Assembly: GCA_023898345.1 (NCBI GenBank)
Contig: CP060218.1
Span: 62,001 to 126,000, forward strand
Source of the DNA: Candidatus Woesearchaeota archaeon
Lineage (GTDB): Archaea; Nanobdellota; Nanobdellia; Woesearchaeales; UBA583
Length of the DNA: 64,000 bases
Reading direction: 5' to 3'
The notes beneath the pieces were generated by a model. That model did not search any database. It was not told where the DNA came from and worked only from the letters and a program-made list of their open reading frames with translations. Position 1 is the stretch's first letter. Each line of letters begins with the position of its first letter. Positions 25,003 to 33,873 of the stretch are shown in pieces. Made by a program: the position numbers and the translations under genes.

Positions 25003-25833
25003 TTAGAATGTGCCATAAAAAGCACTTTTACTAATAGTTACTTTTCCATTTTTTATTGTGTAATCAAAACCAACGTCGTATAAAATATAATCTAAAAGTT
25101 CTTTATTTTTTTCAAGAAATTCAATAATGTATTGGGGATAATTAAATTCTCTTAAGAAAAATAAAAACTGCTTTATGTCAATTCCTTGAAAATAAATACC
25201 ATTAGAGTTTCTTTTGGCTGCAATACAAATTGATTTGCATTTCATCAAATCAGGATATAAAATTTTAAGAATATTACTTTCTCTAGTTATGAAAGGGGAA
25301 TTATATATTTTTTTAATAATTTCTGGATACTTTTCTGGTTTAAAAAATTCATAGTGATTTTCAAATTCGACTTTTTCGGAAGAGAGTTGATAAGACCATG
25401 CTTGAAAACTATCGGCAAAACACTTTTCAAAATAGATGTGAGAAGTGTTAATTATCTTTCTTTTGTCAATATCAAAACTGAACATGATATAAGGTAAAGT
25501 TTCATCAATGTGTAAATTCTCGACTTTAAAATATTTTTTTAAAATTTTTAAGATGTTTTTTAGAGATACTGTTTTTTTATCGTATATCCTATAAAAGTAG
25601 AATTCCCACTTTATTTCTTTATTTTGAAGTTTTATTCCCCAAACAGTTTGATTTATACCTATTTCATTTCTAATTTCAGAAAGGAGAGTAGAAAATTCTT
25701 TGTCCAAGGAATTTTCTTCAAACGAATGAAGTAAAATATTTGAAATTCTTGCTTTATTTTCATATTCTTTTATGGGGGAATATCTTAGCAGGACATAGTC
25801 GTAAAATACTTCTTCTTTTGTAACAAATTCCAT
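25003..25833 (-). CDS. Unrecognised protein, AT-rich gene
   Basis: A protein of about 276 residues with mixed alpha/beta character and many aromatics. Noticeable segments are TVWGIKLQNKEIKWEFYFY, ICIAAKRNSNGIYFQGIDIK and the C-terminal LYDVGFDYTIKNGKVTISKS. The pattern looks like a specific enzyme family but I cannot name it. The first ATG of the open frame is at 25899. The ATG at 25833 is preferred because an AT-rich TATA-like stretch at 25848-25866 lies between them. Codon and base use are visibly more AT-rich than in the flanking VWA and TatD genes, as in the RlaP-like gene, which hints at acquisition. Confidence 0.6.
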   Translation of the reverse strand: MEFVTKEEVFYDYVLLRYSPIKEYENKARISNILLHSFEENSLDKEFSTLLSEIRNEIGINQTVWGIKLQNKEIKWEFYFYRIYDKKTVSLKNILKILKKYFKVENLHIDETLPYIMFSFDIDKRKIINTSHIYFEKCFADSFQAWSYQLSSEKVEFENHYEFFKPEKYPEIIKKIYNSPFITRESNILKILYPDLMKCKSICIAAKRNSNGIYFQGIDIKQFLFFLREFNYPQYIIEFLEKNKELLDYILYDVGFDYTIKNGKVTISKSAFYGTF

Positions 25834-25920
25834 AGTAAAGAAAAAAAAAATTATTTTAAATAATTTTAGGTATTTTTCTACTGGAAAATATGGTAACAAT
25901 GCTATTTAATACGAATTTAA

Positions 25921-26020
25921 TTCCTTAGCTAGGAGTTAGAAATTTCGTCTTGAAAATTGCCGTAATGCTCCCGCAGCTCTGCTCCGATTGGGATAGGGAT
26001 ATTTTAGCGATTTCTTTACT
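25921..26020 (+). repeat. Intergenic repeat, copy A
   Basis: First of three dispersed copies. It shares TTMYTWGCTRGG at one end and GCAGCTCTGCTCC...GGGATAGGSATA-TTTAG at the other with the copies at 37362 and 40910. In this copy the two ends are 27 nt further apart than in the others. It lies in a divergent intergenic region. Confidence 0.7.
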
Positions 26021-26114
26021 TTTATTGTCGTTGTGACTATAGCACAAAAATTTTGAGAAAGGGATGGGAAGTATTAAAATTTATAAATTCTAGGCAAGGA
26101 CAAAGGGAAGAGAA

Positions 26115-26903
26115 GTGGAAACAAAGCCTAAGACTGTTACTCTTGTTGATGTGCACTGTCATCTTGATATGAAGCATTTTGACAAAGATAGGGAAGAACT
26201 TGTTCAAACTATGAAGAGGGAAAAAATTATTGCCTTAACAAACACAATTTCTCCTGATAATTATCTGTATACAAAGCAACTCTTCGAAGCTCATGCTGGT
26301 ACTGTAAAGGTATGTCCCGGATTGTATCCGACAGAGGCTCATGACATCAGCGACAAAGATTTGCAAGAGTATTGTCAGCAGCTACGACAATGCAAGGAGG
26401 ACTTTGTCGGCATTGGAGAAATTGGTCTGGACAAACACGAGAGTAACGATGAAAAACTCTTTGAGAAACAGAAAAAAGGATTTAGAGCAATGATTGAGCT
26501 AGCTATAGAATTAGACAAACCTTGTTTTATTCACACAAGAAAAGCAGAAAGTGAGGTTCTGGACATTTTGGCGGAGTATGTAGAAGAAAAGAAGTTCAAG
26601 AAGTTCTGTTTGCACTGCTTTATGGGAAAGAAAAAATTAATAAAGAGAATTAAAGAACTAGGCTTATACTGTTCAATCCCTCTCATTGTCCTCAATACGC
26701 AAAGTTTTCAGCATCTTGTTGAGGAACTCCCTTTAACTTCAATCCTTGTTGAAACGGATTCTCCTTTTTTGAATCCCTCTAAGGAACGAAACAGTCCTTT
26801 GAATATACCTCTCATTTATGATGAGATTGCCAGAATAAAGGGCTATGATAAAGTAGAACTTCCATTAATAGTATACAACAATTACAGGCGTATAACATTG
26901 TAG
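26115..26903 (+). CDS. tatD: TatD-family metal-dependent hydrolase
   Basis: A 262-residue TIM-barrel hydrolase with the family metal-binding motifs: VDVHCHLD near the N-terminus, GIGEIGLD, CFIHTRKAE, LHCFMG and LVETDSPFL. TatD proteins are 3'-5' DNases or editing nucleases. The start is GTG, with AAATTTATAAATTC at 26078-26091 upstream giving leaderless initiation. The gene at 26937 follows within 33 nt on the same strand. Confidence 0.9.
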   Translation: METKPKTVTLVDVHCHLDMKHFDKDREELVQTMKREKIIALTNTISPDNYLYTKQLFEAHAGTVKVCPGLYPTEAHDISDKDLQEYCQQLRQCKEDFVGIGEIGLDKHESNDEKLFEKQKKGFRAMIELAIELDKPCFIHTRKAESEVLDILAEYVEEKKFKKFCLHCFMGKKKLIKRIKELGLYCSIPLIVLNTQSFQHLVEELPLTSILVETDSPFLNPSKERNSPLNIPLIYDEIARIKGYDKVELPLIVYNNYRRITL

Positions 26904-26936
26904 CGCAAACAGACATAAATACAAAAAGGTGAACAT

Positions 26937-27644
26937 ATGGTAACAATAAGCATAAAGACCATTCCTGATAAAAGGGAAGAAGAACAAGCCAGCGAGAAGG
27001 TAAAGCATATCGTTGAGGATAGGAACAAGGTAATTGCAAAACGTTTTGGTTTGCCTGCAGAGGATATTGATGTAGAACTTCATTATTCTACAGGCGCGCT
27101 CAAAGCTCGTCTTGGTCTTCCTCATTCTGCACTGGGTATTTTCTCGGGTTATCTTGACAACACCAATACTATTCTTCTCTCTCATCCTGAAGCTGTTTCT
27201 CCTGTTTTTGGTGATAATTTAGATAAAGAAACTATTGTTATGACGGATTATGCTTTAACTAAATTGTATGCTCTGAAAAAGTATTTTCCAAAGCCGGAAC
27301 AGTACAAGCTTTACCACAAATATCTTAGTGAAGCTCTTGCTCTTGTTTCAGCTGGAAAGAACATAAAAGAGAGGGTTGAGTTTGATATTAAAACATACAT
27401 TCCAGGAAAGAAATATCGGAAAGAGCAAGAGACTCTCATTGTTTTTTACATTATGCTTGAAAAATCTGGACTTGATTATATTTATGAACATCTTGATGCT
27501 ATGTTTAAAGATGAAGACGTTAAGAGAACTGTTTTTAGTATTTATCATAAATCGTTTAACGAACTTGTTGAGCAGATAAGCCGTGAGATTAAAGCAATGG
27601 AGCGAGAACTTCAGCAAAAATTCAGACAGGGAAGGAAGTCCTAA
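26937..27644 (+). CDS. Unrecognised protein, about 235 residues
   Basis: A soluble protein. The N-terminal 100 residues are alpha/beta (MVTISIKTIPDKRE, DIDVELHYSTGALKARLG, TNTILLSHPEAVSP, IVMTDYALTKLYALKKYF). The C-terminal part is helical and ends in a basic coiled coil (EIKAMERELQQKFRQGRKS). A small AGGTG lies 9 nt before the ATG. Its position right after tatD suggests co-transcription and a possible nucleic-acid link, but no motif supports a specific role. Stop codons of this gene and the next (convergent) are 1 nt apart. Confidence 0.68.
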   Translation: MVTISIKTIPDKREEEQASEKVKHIVEDRNKVIAKRFGLPAEDIDVELHYSTGALKARLGLPHSALGIFSGYLDNTNTILLSHPEAVSPVFGDNLDKETIVMTDYALTKLYALKKYFPKPEQYKLYHKYLSEALALVSAGKNIKERVEFDIKTYIPGKKYRKEQETLIVFYIMLEKSGLDYIYEHLDAMFKDEDVKRTVFSIYHKSFNELVEQISREIKAMERELQQKFRQGRKS

Positions 27645-27645
27645 G

Positions 27646-28593
27646 TTATAAGCGTCGACAAAGAAAGCCTGCGTCCTTGTCATCTGGACGTACATTCTTT
27701 GAAGGCATGAAAATAAATAAATCTTCTTCTGCACGAAGTTCTCCAACTATATTATCAAAAGCGTACACGGTCCCTTTTGGATAAAAAGTTTCTGTTTGAA
27801 CATTTTCATCTGCAAAGCGAAAACCTTTTCTGACACAAATAGGAGAAATAGTTTCATATCTTCTTTGTTGACTTTTTTCTTTGTTGTTTTTTGATGGAGA
27901 GTAAAGAAGGAGAAGGTCCTTTTGAGTAATCATTCCTGTTAAAAAAAGAAGTTGTGAAAGATGAGCTTTGGCAAGTGCGACTGAGCTGTTTTTTCCAGAA
28001 AGGCCGCACTCCACGACAAAACTTTGGAAGCCTTGTTTGTGTGCTTCATCAATGAGGACTCCTTCGATGTGTCCTTCTTTATATGTGAAATGAAGAGGGA
28101 GAGTGGATATTTTTTCAAGAAAGGTTCTCAGGACTTCGTTATCTGATCGATAGACTAAAAGTTCGGCGCCTTTACTTGTAGAATGTAAATCTACAAAGAA
28201 TTTTTTTTCAGTGGTAAATTTTTCACTTAGGGTTTGAAGAAAATGAGATATTTCTTTTGTTCGAGAAACCTCTAAACATTGGGTTTCTTGTTCTTTCAGG
28301 AAACTTCTATTCATATCATGTTTCAAGTAGCGTTTTCCTTTAAGGTATGCAAAGGGATTTCCTACTACAAGTACAAGGGTGCCACATAACAAGGATAGGG
28401 TTCCATCTTCAAGCAATGAATTTATTTCAATCATTGCTTCAAAACCATCTACTTCGTCGCCATGCAAAGCGCCAACAACAACGACAAGTGGTCCAGAAAC
28501 TTTTGATGAAAAAATTTTGGAATAAGACAAGGAAGATTTTCTTTTATTCTCAAAGATTTCAAGCTTTTTTCTTCTTTCTTTACTGGTGTTCAT
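27646..28593 (-). CDS. Succinylglutamate desuccinylase/aspartoacylase-family protein
   Basis: A 315-residue zinc carboxypeptidase-fold protein (M14-like AstE/AspA family). Zinc-site motifs are VVVGALHGDEVDGFEAM (H-x2-E) and FVDLHSTSKGAE (His). The catalytic Glu is in FVVECGLSGKN. The family removes acyl groups from amino acids (N-acetyl-aspartate, N-succinyl-glutamate) or trims other small amides. The C-terminal beta region is about 90 residues, as usual. Stand-alone gene, complete. Confidence 0.87.
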   Translation of the reverse strand: MNTSKERRKKLEIFENKRKSSLSYSKIFSSKVSGPLVVVVGALHGDEVDGFEAMIEINSLLEDGTLSLLCGTLVLVVGNPFAYLKGKRYLKHDMNRSFLKEQETQCLEVSRTKEISHFLQTLSEKFTTEKKFFVDLHSTSKGAELLVYRSDNEVLRTFLEKISTLPLHFTYKEGHIEGVLIDEAHKQGFQSFVVECGLSGKNSSVALAKAHLSQLLFLTGMITQKDLLLLYSPSKNNKEKSQQRRYETISPICVRKGFRFADENVQTETFYPKGTVYAFDNIVGELRAEEDLFIFMPSKNVRPDDKDAGFLCRRL

Positions 28594-28650
28594 GTGAAAT
28601 TTAGCAAAGAAATAATAAAATTTCTTTTTAAGATTTTTCTTTTTTTTCTC

Positions 28651-29904
28651 TCAAATAAGAAAATCAAAGAAAAGTTGATTATCTGTTATGTCTTCATAGG
28701 TTATCTGTGCGGCTGAGAGTTTTTTTTTTAGGGTGTCAAACTGATCTTTTTTTGATGTTTCAATACCAACAAGCGCCGGACCGCGTTCTCTTTTTGTTTT
28801 CTTCAAATATTCAAAACGTACAATGTCGTCGTTTGGACCAAGATGAGTTAGAAACTCTTTGAGCGCTCCGGGTCTTTGTGCAAAGGAAATTAAAAAATAT
28901 TTTTTTAAGCCTTCGAATTTTAAGGATCTTTCTTTTACTTCGGCTAATCTGTCAAAGTCAAAATTTCCTCCGCTTGCGATGCAAACAACTCGTTTTCCTT
29001 TAATTTCCATTTTCATATCTTTTAAGGCATCAATTGCTAAGGCTCCTGCTGGTTCGAGAATTATTCCTTCTTCTTTTAGGAAAGAGAGAAGTGTGCTGCA
29101 GACTCTGTTTTCTGGAACACAAACACTACGACGAAGGAATGAGGAGCAGATTTCAAAACTTAGATCTCCAACTTTTGCAACACTGGCTCCGTCAACAAAT
29201 GTATCAATATTTTCAAGTGCTACAACTTTTCCTTCTTCAAGTGATGCTTTCATGCTGGCAGCGCCGGAAGGCTCGACTCCGACAATACATGTTTGTGGAG
29301 ATTTTTGTGTAAAATATGATCCAACTCCACTCAAAAGGCCTCCTCCACCGATGGGAACAAAAAGATAATCAATAGGTTTTTTCAAGTCTTCAAGGATTTC
29401 TATTGCTAGTGAACCTTGCCCAGTCATTGTTCTTTTGTCGTTAAAAGGATGGACAAATGTTGCTCCACTTTCTTTGCAAAATTGTAGGGCTGCTGCGTTT
29501 GCTTCGTCGAATGTGTCACCGATAAGCTTTATGGAAACGTATGTTGTTCCAAATTGTTTTGTTCGCTCAATTTTTTGCAATGGGGTGGTTCTTGGCATGA
29601 AGATTGTTCCTTTAACTTTGAAGAAAGAGCAGCTTAAAGCTAGACCTTGTGCGTGATTTCCAGCGGAGGCACATACAACTCCTTTTGAGAGTTCTTCTTG
29701 TGAGAGAGAATTCATTACTGTGAATGCTCCTCTTATTTTGTACGAGCGCACTGTTTGTAGGTCTTCTCTTTTAATATAGATTTCAGCTTCGTATGCTTGT
29801 GAGAGTCGGACATTGTATTCTAAGGGACTTTTTTTGACGAGGGGTCTCATTGCAATGCTTGCTTCTTCGATGTCCTTGCAATTAAGAAGAGTCATGTTTC
29901 TCAC
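28651..29904 (-). CDS. ilvA: Threonine dehydratase (threonine ammonia-lyase)
   Basis: A 417-residue PLP enzyme. The PLP lysine is K56 in VRSYKIRGA. SAGNHAQGLA binds the substrate carboxylate, GGGGLLSG holds the phosphate, and the C-terminal ACT-like regulatory region (about 335-417) is present as in biosynthetic IlvA. It converts threonine to 2-oxobutanoate and ammonia. The start is 29904 or the ATG 3 codons later (29895). It overlaps the end of ridA, so the two form an operon in which RidA hydrolyses the reactive enamine/imine that IlvA releases. No other isoleucine genes are in the window. Confidence 0.93.
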   Translation of the reverse strand: MRNMTLLNCKDIEEASIAMRPLVKKSPLEYNVRLSQAYEAEIYIKREDLQTVRSYKIRGAFTVMNSLSQEELSKGVVCASAGNHAQGLALSCSFFKVKGTIFMPRTTPLQKIERTKQFGTTYVSIKLIGDTFDEANAAALQFCKESGATFVHPFNDKRTMTGQGSLAIEILEDLKKPIDYLFVPIGGGGLLSGVGSYFTQKSPQTCIVGVEPSGAASMKASLEEGKVVALENIDTFVDGASVAKVGDLSFEICSSFLRRSVCVPENRVCSTLLSFLKEEGIILEPAGALAIDALKDMKMEIKGKRVVCIASGGNFDFDRLAEVKERSLKFEGLKKYFLISFAQRPGALKEFLTHLGPNDDIVRFEYLKKTKRERGPALVGIETSKKDQFDTLKKKLSAAQITYEDITDNQLFFDFLI

Positions 29905-30298
29905 CTCGAAATGCTATGCAGGAGATTTCAATGTCGACTCCGAGAGGAAGTTTAGTAACTTGAACACAAACTCTGGCGGGAAGAGTGGTGATGCCCTCAA
30001 AAAAAGTAGAATACACGGCATTAACTTTTGAAAATTCAGAGAGGTCAGTTAAGAAGATTTCAACTTTTACAAGAGAAGAAAAATCGAGTTTGAGCTCTTT
30101 GAGAATTTCTTGAATATTTCTGAGGACAAGGGAACTTTGTTCTTCGATGGGGAGGCTAGAATCAAACTGTTTGGAATCAGGGGAAAGTGGAATTTGTCCA
30201 GAGACAAAAACAAAATCTCCTGCAACGAGTGCTTGTGAATAGGGACCAACAGGTGCTGGGGCCCGTGAACTTTGTACTGCGTACTGTGTATGTGTCAT
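29882..30298 (-). CDS. ridA: RidA/YjgF-family enamine/imine deaminase
   Basis: A 138-residue RidA protein with the family motifs PVGPYSQALVAGDFVFVSGQ, the conserved substrate-binding Arg in TLPARVCVQVTKLPLG, and DIEISCIAF at the C-terminus. It hydrolyses 2-aminoacrylate and related imines made by PLP dehydratases. An upstream in-frame ATG (30430) would add 44 unlike residues. The ATG at 30298 begins at the family's normal N-terminus. It directly precedes ilvA, the enzyme that makes its substrate. Confidence 0.94.
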   Translation of the reverse strand: MTHTQYAVQSSRAPAPVGPYSQALVAGDFVFVSGQIPLSPDSKQFDSSLPIEEQSSLVLRNIQEILKELKLDFSSLVKVEIFLTDLSEFSKVNAVYSTFFEGITTLPARVCVQVTKLPLGVDIEISCIAFRGEKHDSS

Positions 30299-30575
30299 TG
30301 TACTTTTCACCAAGGATTTTTTTTCCAAAAAAGAAAAAACGTAAGAGAAGAATGTTTGAAACTTCCTGTCCACGCTTTTCTTTTTTGAAAAAGCATGAAC
30401 AGGATTAGGAAATGATAATGAGGCTTTCAATACTGTTACTTAGGATCAGAGCAAAAAATGGATGTGTAGGGAAAAGTTCTTCAAACCATTTTTGACTCTG
30501 GGGTTCCATTGTCCTGACAGGAAGTTTTTACGGTTCATCTTTAAATACTTCTCTTTCTTGTGAAAGTTTTATTCA

Positions 30576-31352
30576 CTAACGAAAGCGTTTCATTGTATTG
30601 TCATAGAGAACGTGGTGTTCTAGGATAACGGGTCGCCAGTCATCTTCAATTAAGTCTGCTTCTAACCATGCTGCAATTTCAGTAGCATTTCCAATTGTTG
30701 CACTAAGACCAATAATGCGAAGTGAGGGATATTTTGCTTTAAAGATGCTTAGAAGAACTTCGAGGGTTGGTCCTCTTTTATCATCTTGTAGAAGATGGAT
30801 TTCATCAACCACGACTAGTCCGAGTCCATACAAAAGAGCTTTGTCGTGGCGAATGAGGGAATCGAGTTTTTCAGCTGTTGTAAGGAGCAAATCGAAATCG
30901 AGTGCGTATTTTTCATTTTGTAGTTCGCCAATAGAAATTCGTACTTTGAAATCTTGTCCATATAGATTTGTAAATTCTTTGTATTTTTCTGAGGCAAGGG
31001 CTTTGAGGGGAACAATGTAAATAACTTTTTTCTTCTTATTGACAATTTCATCGAGAAGAGCAAGTTCTGCTACTAGTGTCTTTCCTGAACCTGTTGGTGT
31101 ACAGACAAGTTGATTGTGTGTATTTGTAAAAAGACCTGCAGCTATGGATTTTCTTTGTGATAGGCGGAGTTCTTTGATGCCTGCTTTGTCTAGAAACTGT
31201 CGTATGTTTGAAGGAATCTGAGCAAAAGCTTTTTCAGAACTGAGAGGGGGCAGATCTTTTTTTGGAGTTATTTTTGAAAGACTTTTTTTTTCACTTTTTT
31301 CGTTGTTTGTGTAAGAACTTGCATCGACAAAGTCACTTTCTCCTTTTTTCAT
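30576..31352 (-). CDS. hel308: Hel308-type helicase, N-terminal half (RecA1 domain only)
   Basis: A 258-residue protein with only the first RecA-like domain of a Hel308/Ski2-like helicase: an extended N-terminus, the Q-like region LSQRKSIAAGLF, Walker A CTPTGSGKT, motif Ia IVPLKALASEK, Walker B VVVDEIHLL (DEIH) and motif III GLSATIG. It stops at TMKRFR, in the linker before the second RecA domain. The second half is a separate gene at 41684-43372. On its own this protein can bind ATP but lacks motifs V and VI. The start at 31352 is set by TATA at 31374-31383; the frame is open to 31529. It shows no intein-like sequence. Confidence 0.9.
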   Translation of the reverse strand: MKKGESDFVDASSYTNNEKSEKKSLSKITPKKDLPPLSSEKAFAQIPSNIRQFLDKAGIKELRLSQRKSIAAGLFTNTHNQLVCTPTGSGKTLVAELALLDEIVNKKKKVIYIVPLKALASEKYKEFTNLYGQDFKVRISIGELQNEKYALDFDLLLTTAEKLDSLIRHDKALLYGLGLVVVDEIHLLQDDKRGPTLEVLLSIFKAKYPSLRIIGLSATIGNATEIAAWLEADLIEDDWRPVILEHHVLYDNTMKRFR

Positions 31353-31373
31353 AATTAAGAAAAAATTCTTGGA

Positions 31374-31383
31374 CATATAAACG
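31374..31383 (-). promoter_or_regulatory. TATA box of the Hel308 N-terminal half
   Basis: On the minus strand the sequence is GTTTATATGT, centred about 27 nt before the ATG at 31352. The N-half is therefore separately transcribed, and initiation is leaderless. Confidence 0.55.
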
Positions 31384-31480
31384 TATGGTTGTGTTTCACT
31401 ATAAAAGTTGTCAACGAAGCACACTATACAATGTTCTTCTAAACTTTTGTGAATTTGGTCGTATGGTGGGTTCTGCAAAA

Positions 31481-31489
31481 AATATATAA
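31481..31489 (+). promoter_or_regulatory. TATA box of the gene at 31517
   Basis: AATATATAA is centred about 31 nt before the ATG at 31517. The earlier ATG at 31490 would sit immediately after the TATA box and would not be in the transcript. Confidence 0.5.
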
Positions 31490-31516
31490 ATGGCCCGGAA
31501 AACAAATGCCTTACGT

Positions 31517-31996
31517 ATGGACGCTGCAATTCAGAAAAAGTTAGGAGAAACCCATTTTGCTTGGCTTGAGAGGCATGTCAGAGAAGGGACAGGTTGTCTT
31601 TATCTTTGTGGGATAGATGTACCTTTTTGGGAAGAAAAAAATGATCGCTTTGTTTACGAGCTGCTTAATGGTTTTTCTTCTTTGAGAATGATTCTTGGAT
31701 ATAATAATGATGGGGGAAATCTTTTTTTAAATAATTCTGAGTTAAGAAAAGAAATTGGAATTGAAGCAACTTTTCTTCCTTTTCCTCTTTTTCAAGGTTT
31801 TCTTCTTTTTGATGGAGGAGTTGCTTGTTTTGATAGAAAACGGGCTTTAGGTGGAAAGACATATCGAAGAGGGTATTGGAATATGCCCAGGCTTGTTGAA
31901 GAGTATAGGAAGATATTTGAAGACTTGGACAATCCGACTATTTCTTATGGTGTTTTTGGTTCTTTACAGGACAGGCTTCGTCAGCTGAGTTCTTGA
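31517..31996 (+). CDS. Unrecognised protein, about 159 residues
   Basis: A soluble protein that begins MDAAIQKKLGETHFAWLERHV. Its middle alternates strands and loops (CLYLCGIDVPFW, LRMILGYNNDGGN, IEATFLPFPLFQGFLLFDGGVACFD). The strand pattern resembles a PLD-like half-domain (a viD/G pattern after a strand) but the HxK motif is absent. No family recognised. The start is set by the TATA box just upstream; a longer frame opens at 31490. The next gene starts 42 nt downstream. Confidence 0.6.
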   Translation: MDAAIQKKLGETHFAWLERHVREGTGCLYLCGIDVPFWEEKNDRFVYELLNGFSSLRMILGYNNDGGNLFLNNSELRKEIGIEATFLPFPLFQGFLLFDGGVACFDRKRALGGKTYRRGYWNMPRLVEEYRKIFEDLDNPTISYGVFGSLQDRLRQLSS

Positions 31997-32038
31997 GCTT
32001 CCCTATAACTTTATAAATTCTTTTCAGAAAAACAAAAT

Positions 32039-32911
32039 ATGTACAGAGGGAAAAAAGCACTTTCTACATCTTTTCTCCTTGCCATTATTGTTGCAGTTAT
32101 TACTCTTATTGTTCTTCTTTTTGTTGGGTCTTCTTTTATGGAACGAGCAAAGAGCTCTGCTGATATTTCTTCTTGCCAGACTTTTTTTACTACGATCACA
32201 GGTGAAGCTGCTTTTTTTGGAGAGTCAAAAAATACTTTTACAACAAAATTTGATGATTTGATTGCTGCTGGGTGTCCTGCTTCCTCCCAAATAGTTACAA
32301 AAAAAAATGTAGAGAATATTGCAAGTGCCATACAAAAATGCTGGGCAAAAAGTTCAGGTGGAGAGGATATATTATCGGGAACAACGGGACAGCTAAGCTT
32401 GTGTTTGTACTGTGGGGATATTAGCATCAAAGGTGATATAGCAAAGGTTTTCGAAGAGCTTGATACGGCTTTCAAGGAAGGTCAATTCTCTTCACTATTT
32501 GAAAGCAAAAAAACTGTTACTCTGAATAAAGTTCTTCTTAGTAAGGATAATGGATTTTTGCCTACAGAACTAAGGGATGGAGAACGGTATGGACTTCTGT
32601 TTTATATTCACAAAACAAGTGTGCCAAATGCTGATGAGAGCTGGAATTTCTTGAGTTCTGATGAGGAGCCTTTTACAAAAGAACTTGCGAAGAACTATCT
32701 TGATTCATATATTTTGAAAACTTCTGTCAATGCAAAAGCAGAAGAGGAACTTGCGACTCTTGTCCAGACTTCAGGTACAACTGATCGTTCTGTAAGTGGT
32801 GTTTTTCTTTTCAAACTTCCTTCTGGTGATACTAAAGAAATTAGTGAACAAACGTTGCCTGTGAAGGGTTGTCATGTTATTATTCCTAAGGAAATTAGGG
32901 ATCTTAGCTAA
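32039..32911 (+). CDS. Membrane-anchored protein with pilin-like N-terminus
   Basis: A 290-residue protein with basic MYRGKKALST followed by a hydrophobic helix (about 10-32). The ectodomain (about 255 residues) is mixed, with eight cysteines (SSCQTFF, AAGCPASS, QKCWAK, SLCLYCGD, KGCHVI), so disulfides are likely. TATA-like ACTTTATAAAT at 32008-32018 is about 26 nt before the ATG. The N-terminus resembles the 11019 gene product. No family recognised. The stop overlaps the convergent neighbour by 8 nt. Confidence 0.65.
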   Translation: MYRGKKALSTSFLLAIIVAVITLIVLLFVGSSFMERAKSSADISSCQTFFTTITGEAAFFGESKNTFTTKFDDLIAAGCPASSQIVTKKNVENIASAIQKCWAKSSGGEDILSGTTGQLSLCLYCGDISIKGDIAKVFEELDTAFKEGQFSSLFESKKTVTLNKVLLSKDNGFLPTELRDGERYGLLFYIHKTSVPNADESWNFLSSDEEPFTKELAKNYLDSYILKTSVNAKAEEELATLVQTSGTTDRSVSGVFLFKLPSGDTKEISEQTLPVKGCHVIIPKEIRDLS

Positions 32912-33455
32912 AACCATATGAAAACATTTTGTCGCGTTGTCTTGATATTCTTGTTACGTGTGCATTTAATTCGTGTTGCATTAGAAGACAAGAAAAGAAA
33001 AGGAAAAAGAGGAATGGTATGAGCCAGATAGTGTTTGTGACAAGTCCGAAAAGTCCAAAGAGGGAAAGGCAAAGTAAGGCAAACCATATTTGCCAATGTG
33101 TATGAGTAATTTGGGCAAAGGCAAGACAAAAGTCAAAGAAATATTTGCCTATGAGAAGAAAAAGGAGAAGCCAAATACCTCCTCCAAGAATATTGAGGAA
33201 GACTGAGGTGAAATTTTGGTGAAGGAAATAGAGGACAATGTAGCAAATAAGGGGGAGTAAGAATAGGAGGACGAGTACTCTTCTGTTGTCTGGTGCTTGG
33301 GAATTTGCTTTTTCCAAAAGTCTGTTTGTAAGAAAGAACCAAATAATGGTGTAAAAGCCTAGGGTTACTATTAAAAGTCCAAAGAGTAAGGAAAGACCCA
33401 TCATAGAATGTTCTTTGTGGTAATTTTGTGGGTCGGACTTTACCTCAAGAACCAT
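32904..33455 (-). CDS. Multi-pass membrane protein
   Basis: A protein of about 183 residues with five hydrophobic segments (GLSLLFGLLIVTLGFYTIIWFF, VLLFLLPLICYIVLYF, FLNILGGGIWLLLFLLIG, WFALLCLSLFGLFGLV, IWLIPFLFFLFFSCLLM). The pattern 'GFYTIIWFFLTNRLLEKAN' resembles DUF4234-like small membrane proteins. The frame is open to 33473. ATTAATAAAG at 33475-33484 on the minus strand is a TATA-like box that would start transcription near 33455, so MVLEVKSDP is preferred. Function unknown. Confidence 0.58.
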   Translation of the reverse strand: MVLEVKSDPQNYHKEHSMMGLSLLFGLLIVTLGFYTIIWFFLTNRLLEKANSQAPDNRRVLVLLFLLPLICYIVLYFLHQNFTSVFLNILGGGIWLLLFLLIGKYFFDFCLAFAQITHTHWQIWFALLCLSLFGLFGLVTNTIWLIPFLFFLFFSCLLMQHELNAHVTRISRQRDKMFSYGFS

Positions 33456-33532
33456 GCAAGAAAGTAGTTGCATCTCTTTATTAATGTTCTTTCTTCAAAG
33501 GCAATGATGACAAGTGAAAGAAAAGGAAAAAA

Positions 33533-33608
33533 GGACCACGCTCGGGATTTGAACCCGAACTAGAGGAGCCACAACCCTCTGTGCTAACCAGGTTACACCA
33601 ACGTAGTC
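33533..33608 (-). tRNA. tRNA-His (anticodon GTG), no encoded G-1
   Basis: On the minus strand the acceptor pairs GACTACG with CGTGGTC, the discriminator is C73, and the anticodon arm GAGGG/TCCTC encloses loop TTGTGGC (anticodon GTG). The T arm is TTCGGGTTCAAATCCCGA. Position -1 in the DNA is T, so the G-1 that tRNA-His needs opposite C73 is not encoded. It would have to be added after transcription by a Thg1-type enzyme, or be dispensable. CCA is not encoded. Confidence 0.93.
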
Positions 33609-33873
33609 ATGAAAAGCTATGTTAAGTTCTAGCAAGCAAAAGGAATGATTTTTTTCTTATAAAACTTCCTCTTCTCTGTTTGTATAGTGCTTCGCAGAAG
33701 TTTTTAACTTTGAGAACAGATATGGCAAACGAACAGGGTGAGTGGAGAGGAGACAAAAAGACTTCCTTTTGTGGATGGCTATACTTTGGTTGTTTTGCTC
33801 TTTTCTCTGAGTTTTTTTTTTTGTAATCTTCATACTTTTTTTAAGTAGGAAGCGACTTCTTTCTTTGAGAGAG

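Noticed and set aside
25003..25833. ABBA-type prenyltransferase
   Set aside because: Length and aromatic content fit, but I could not place any conserved motif.
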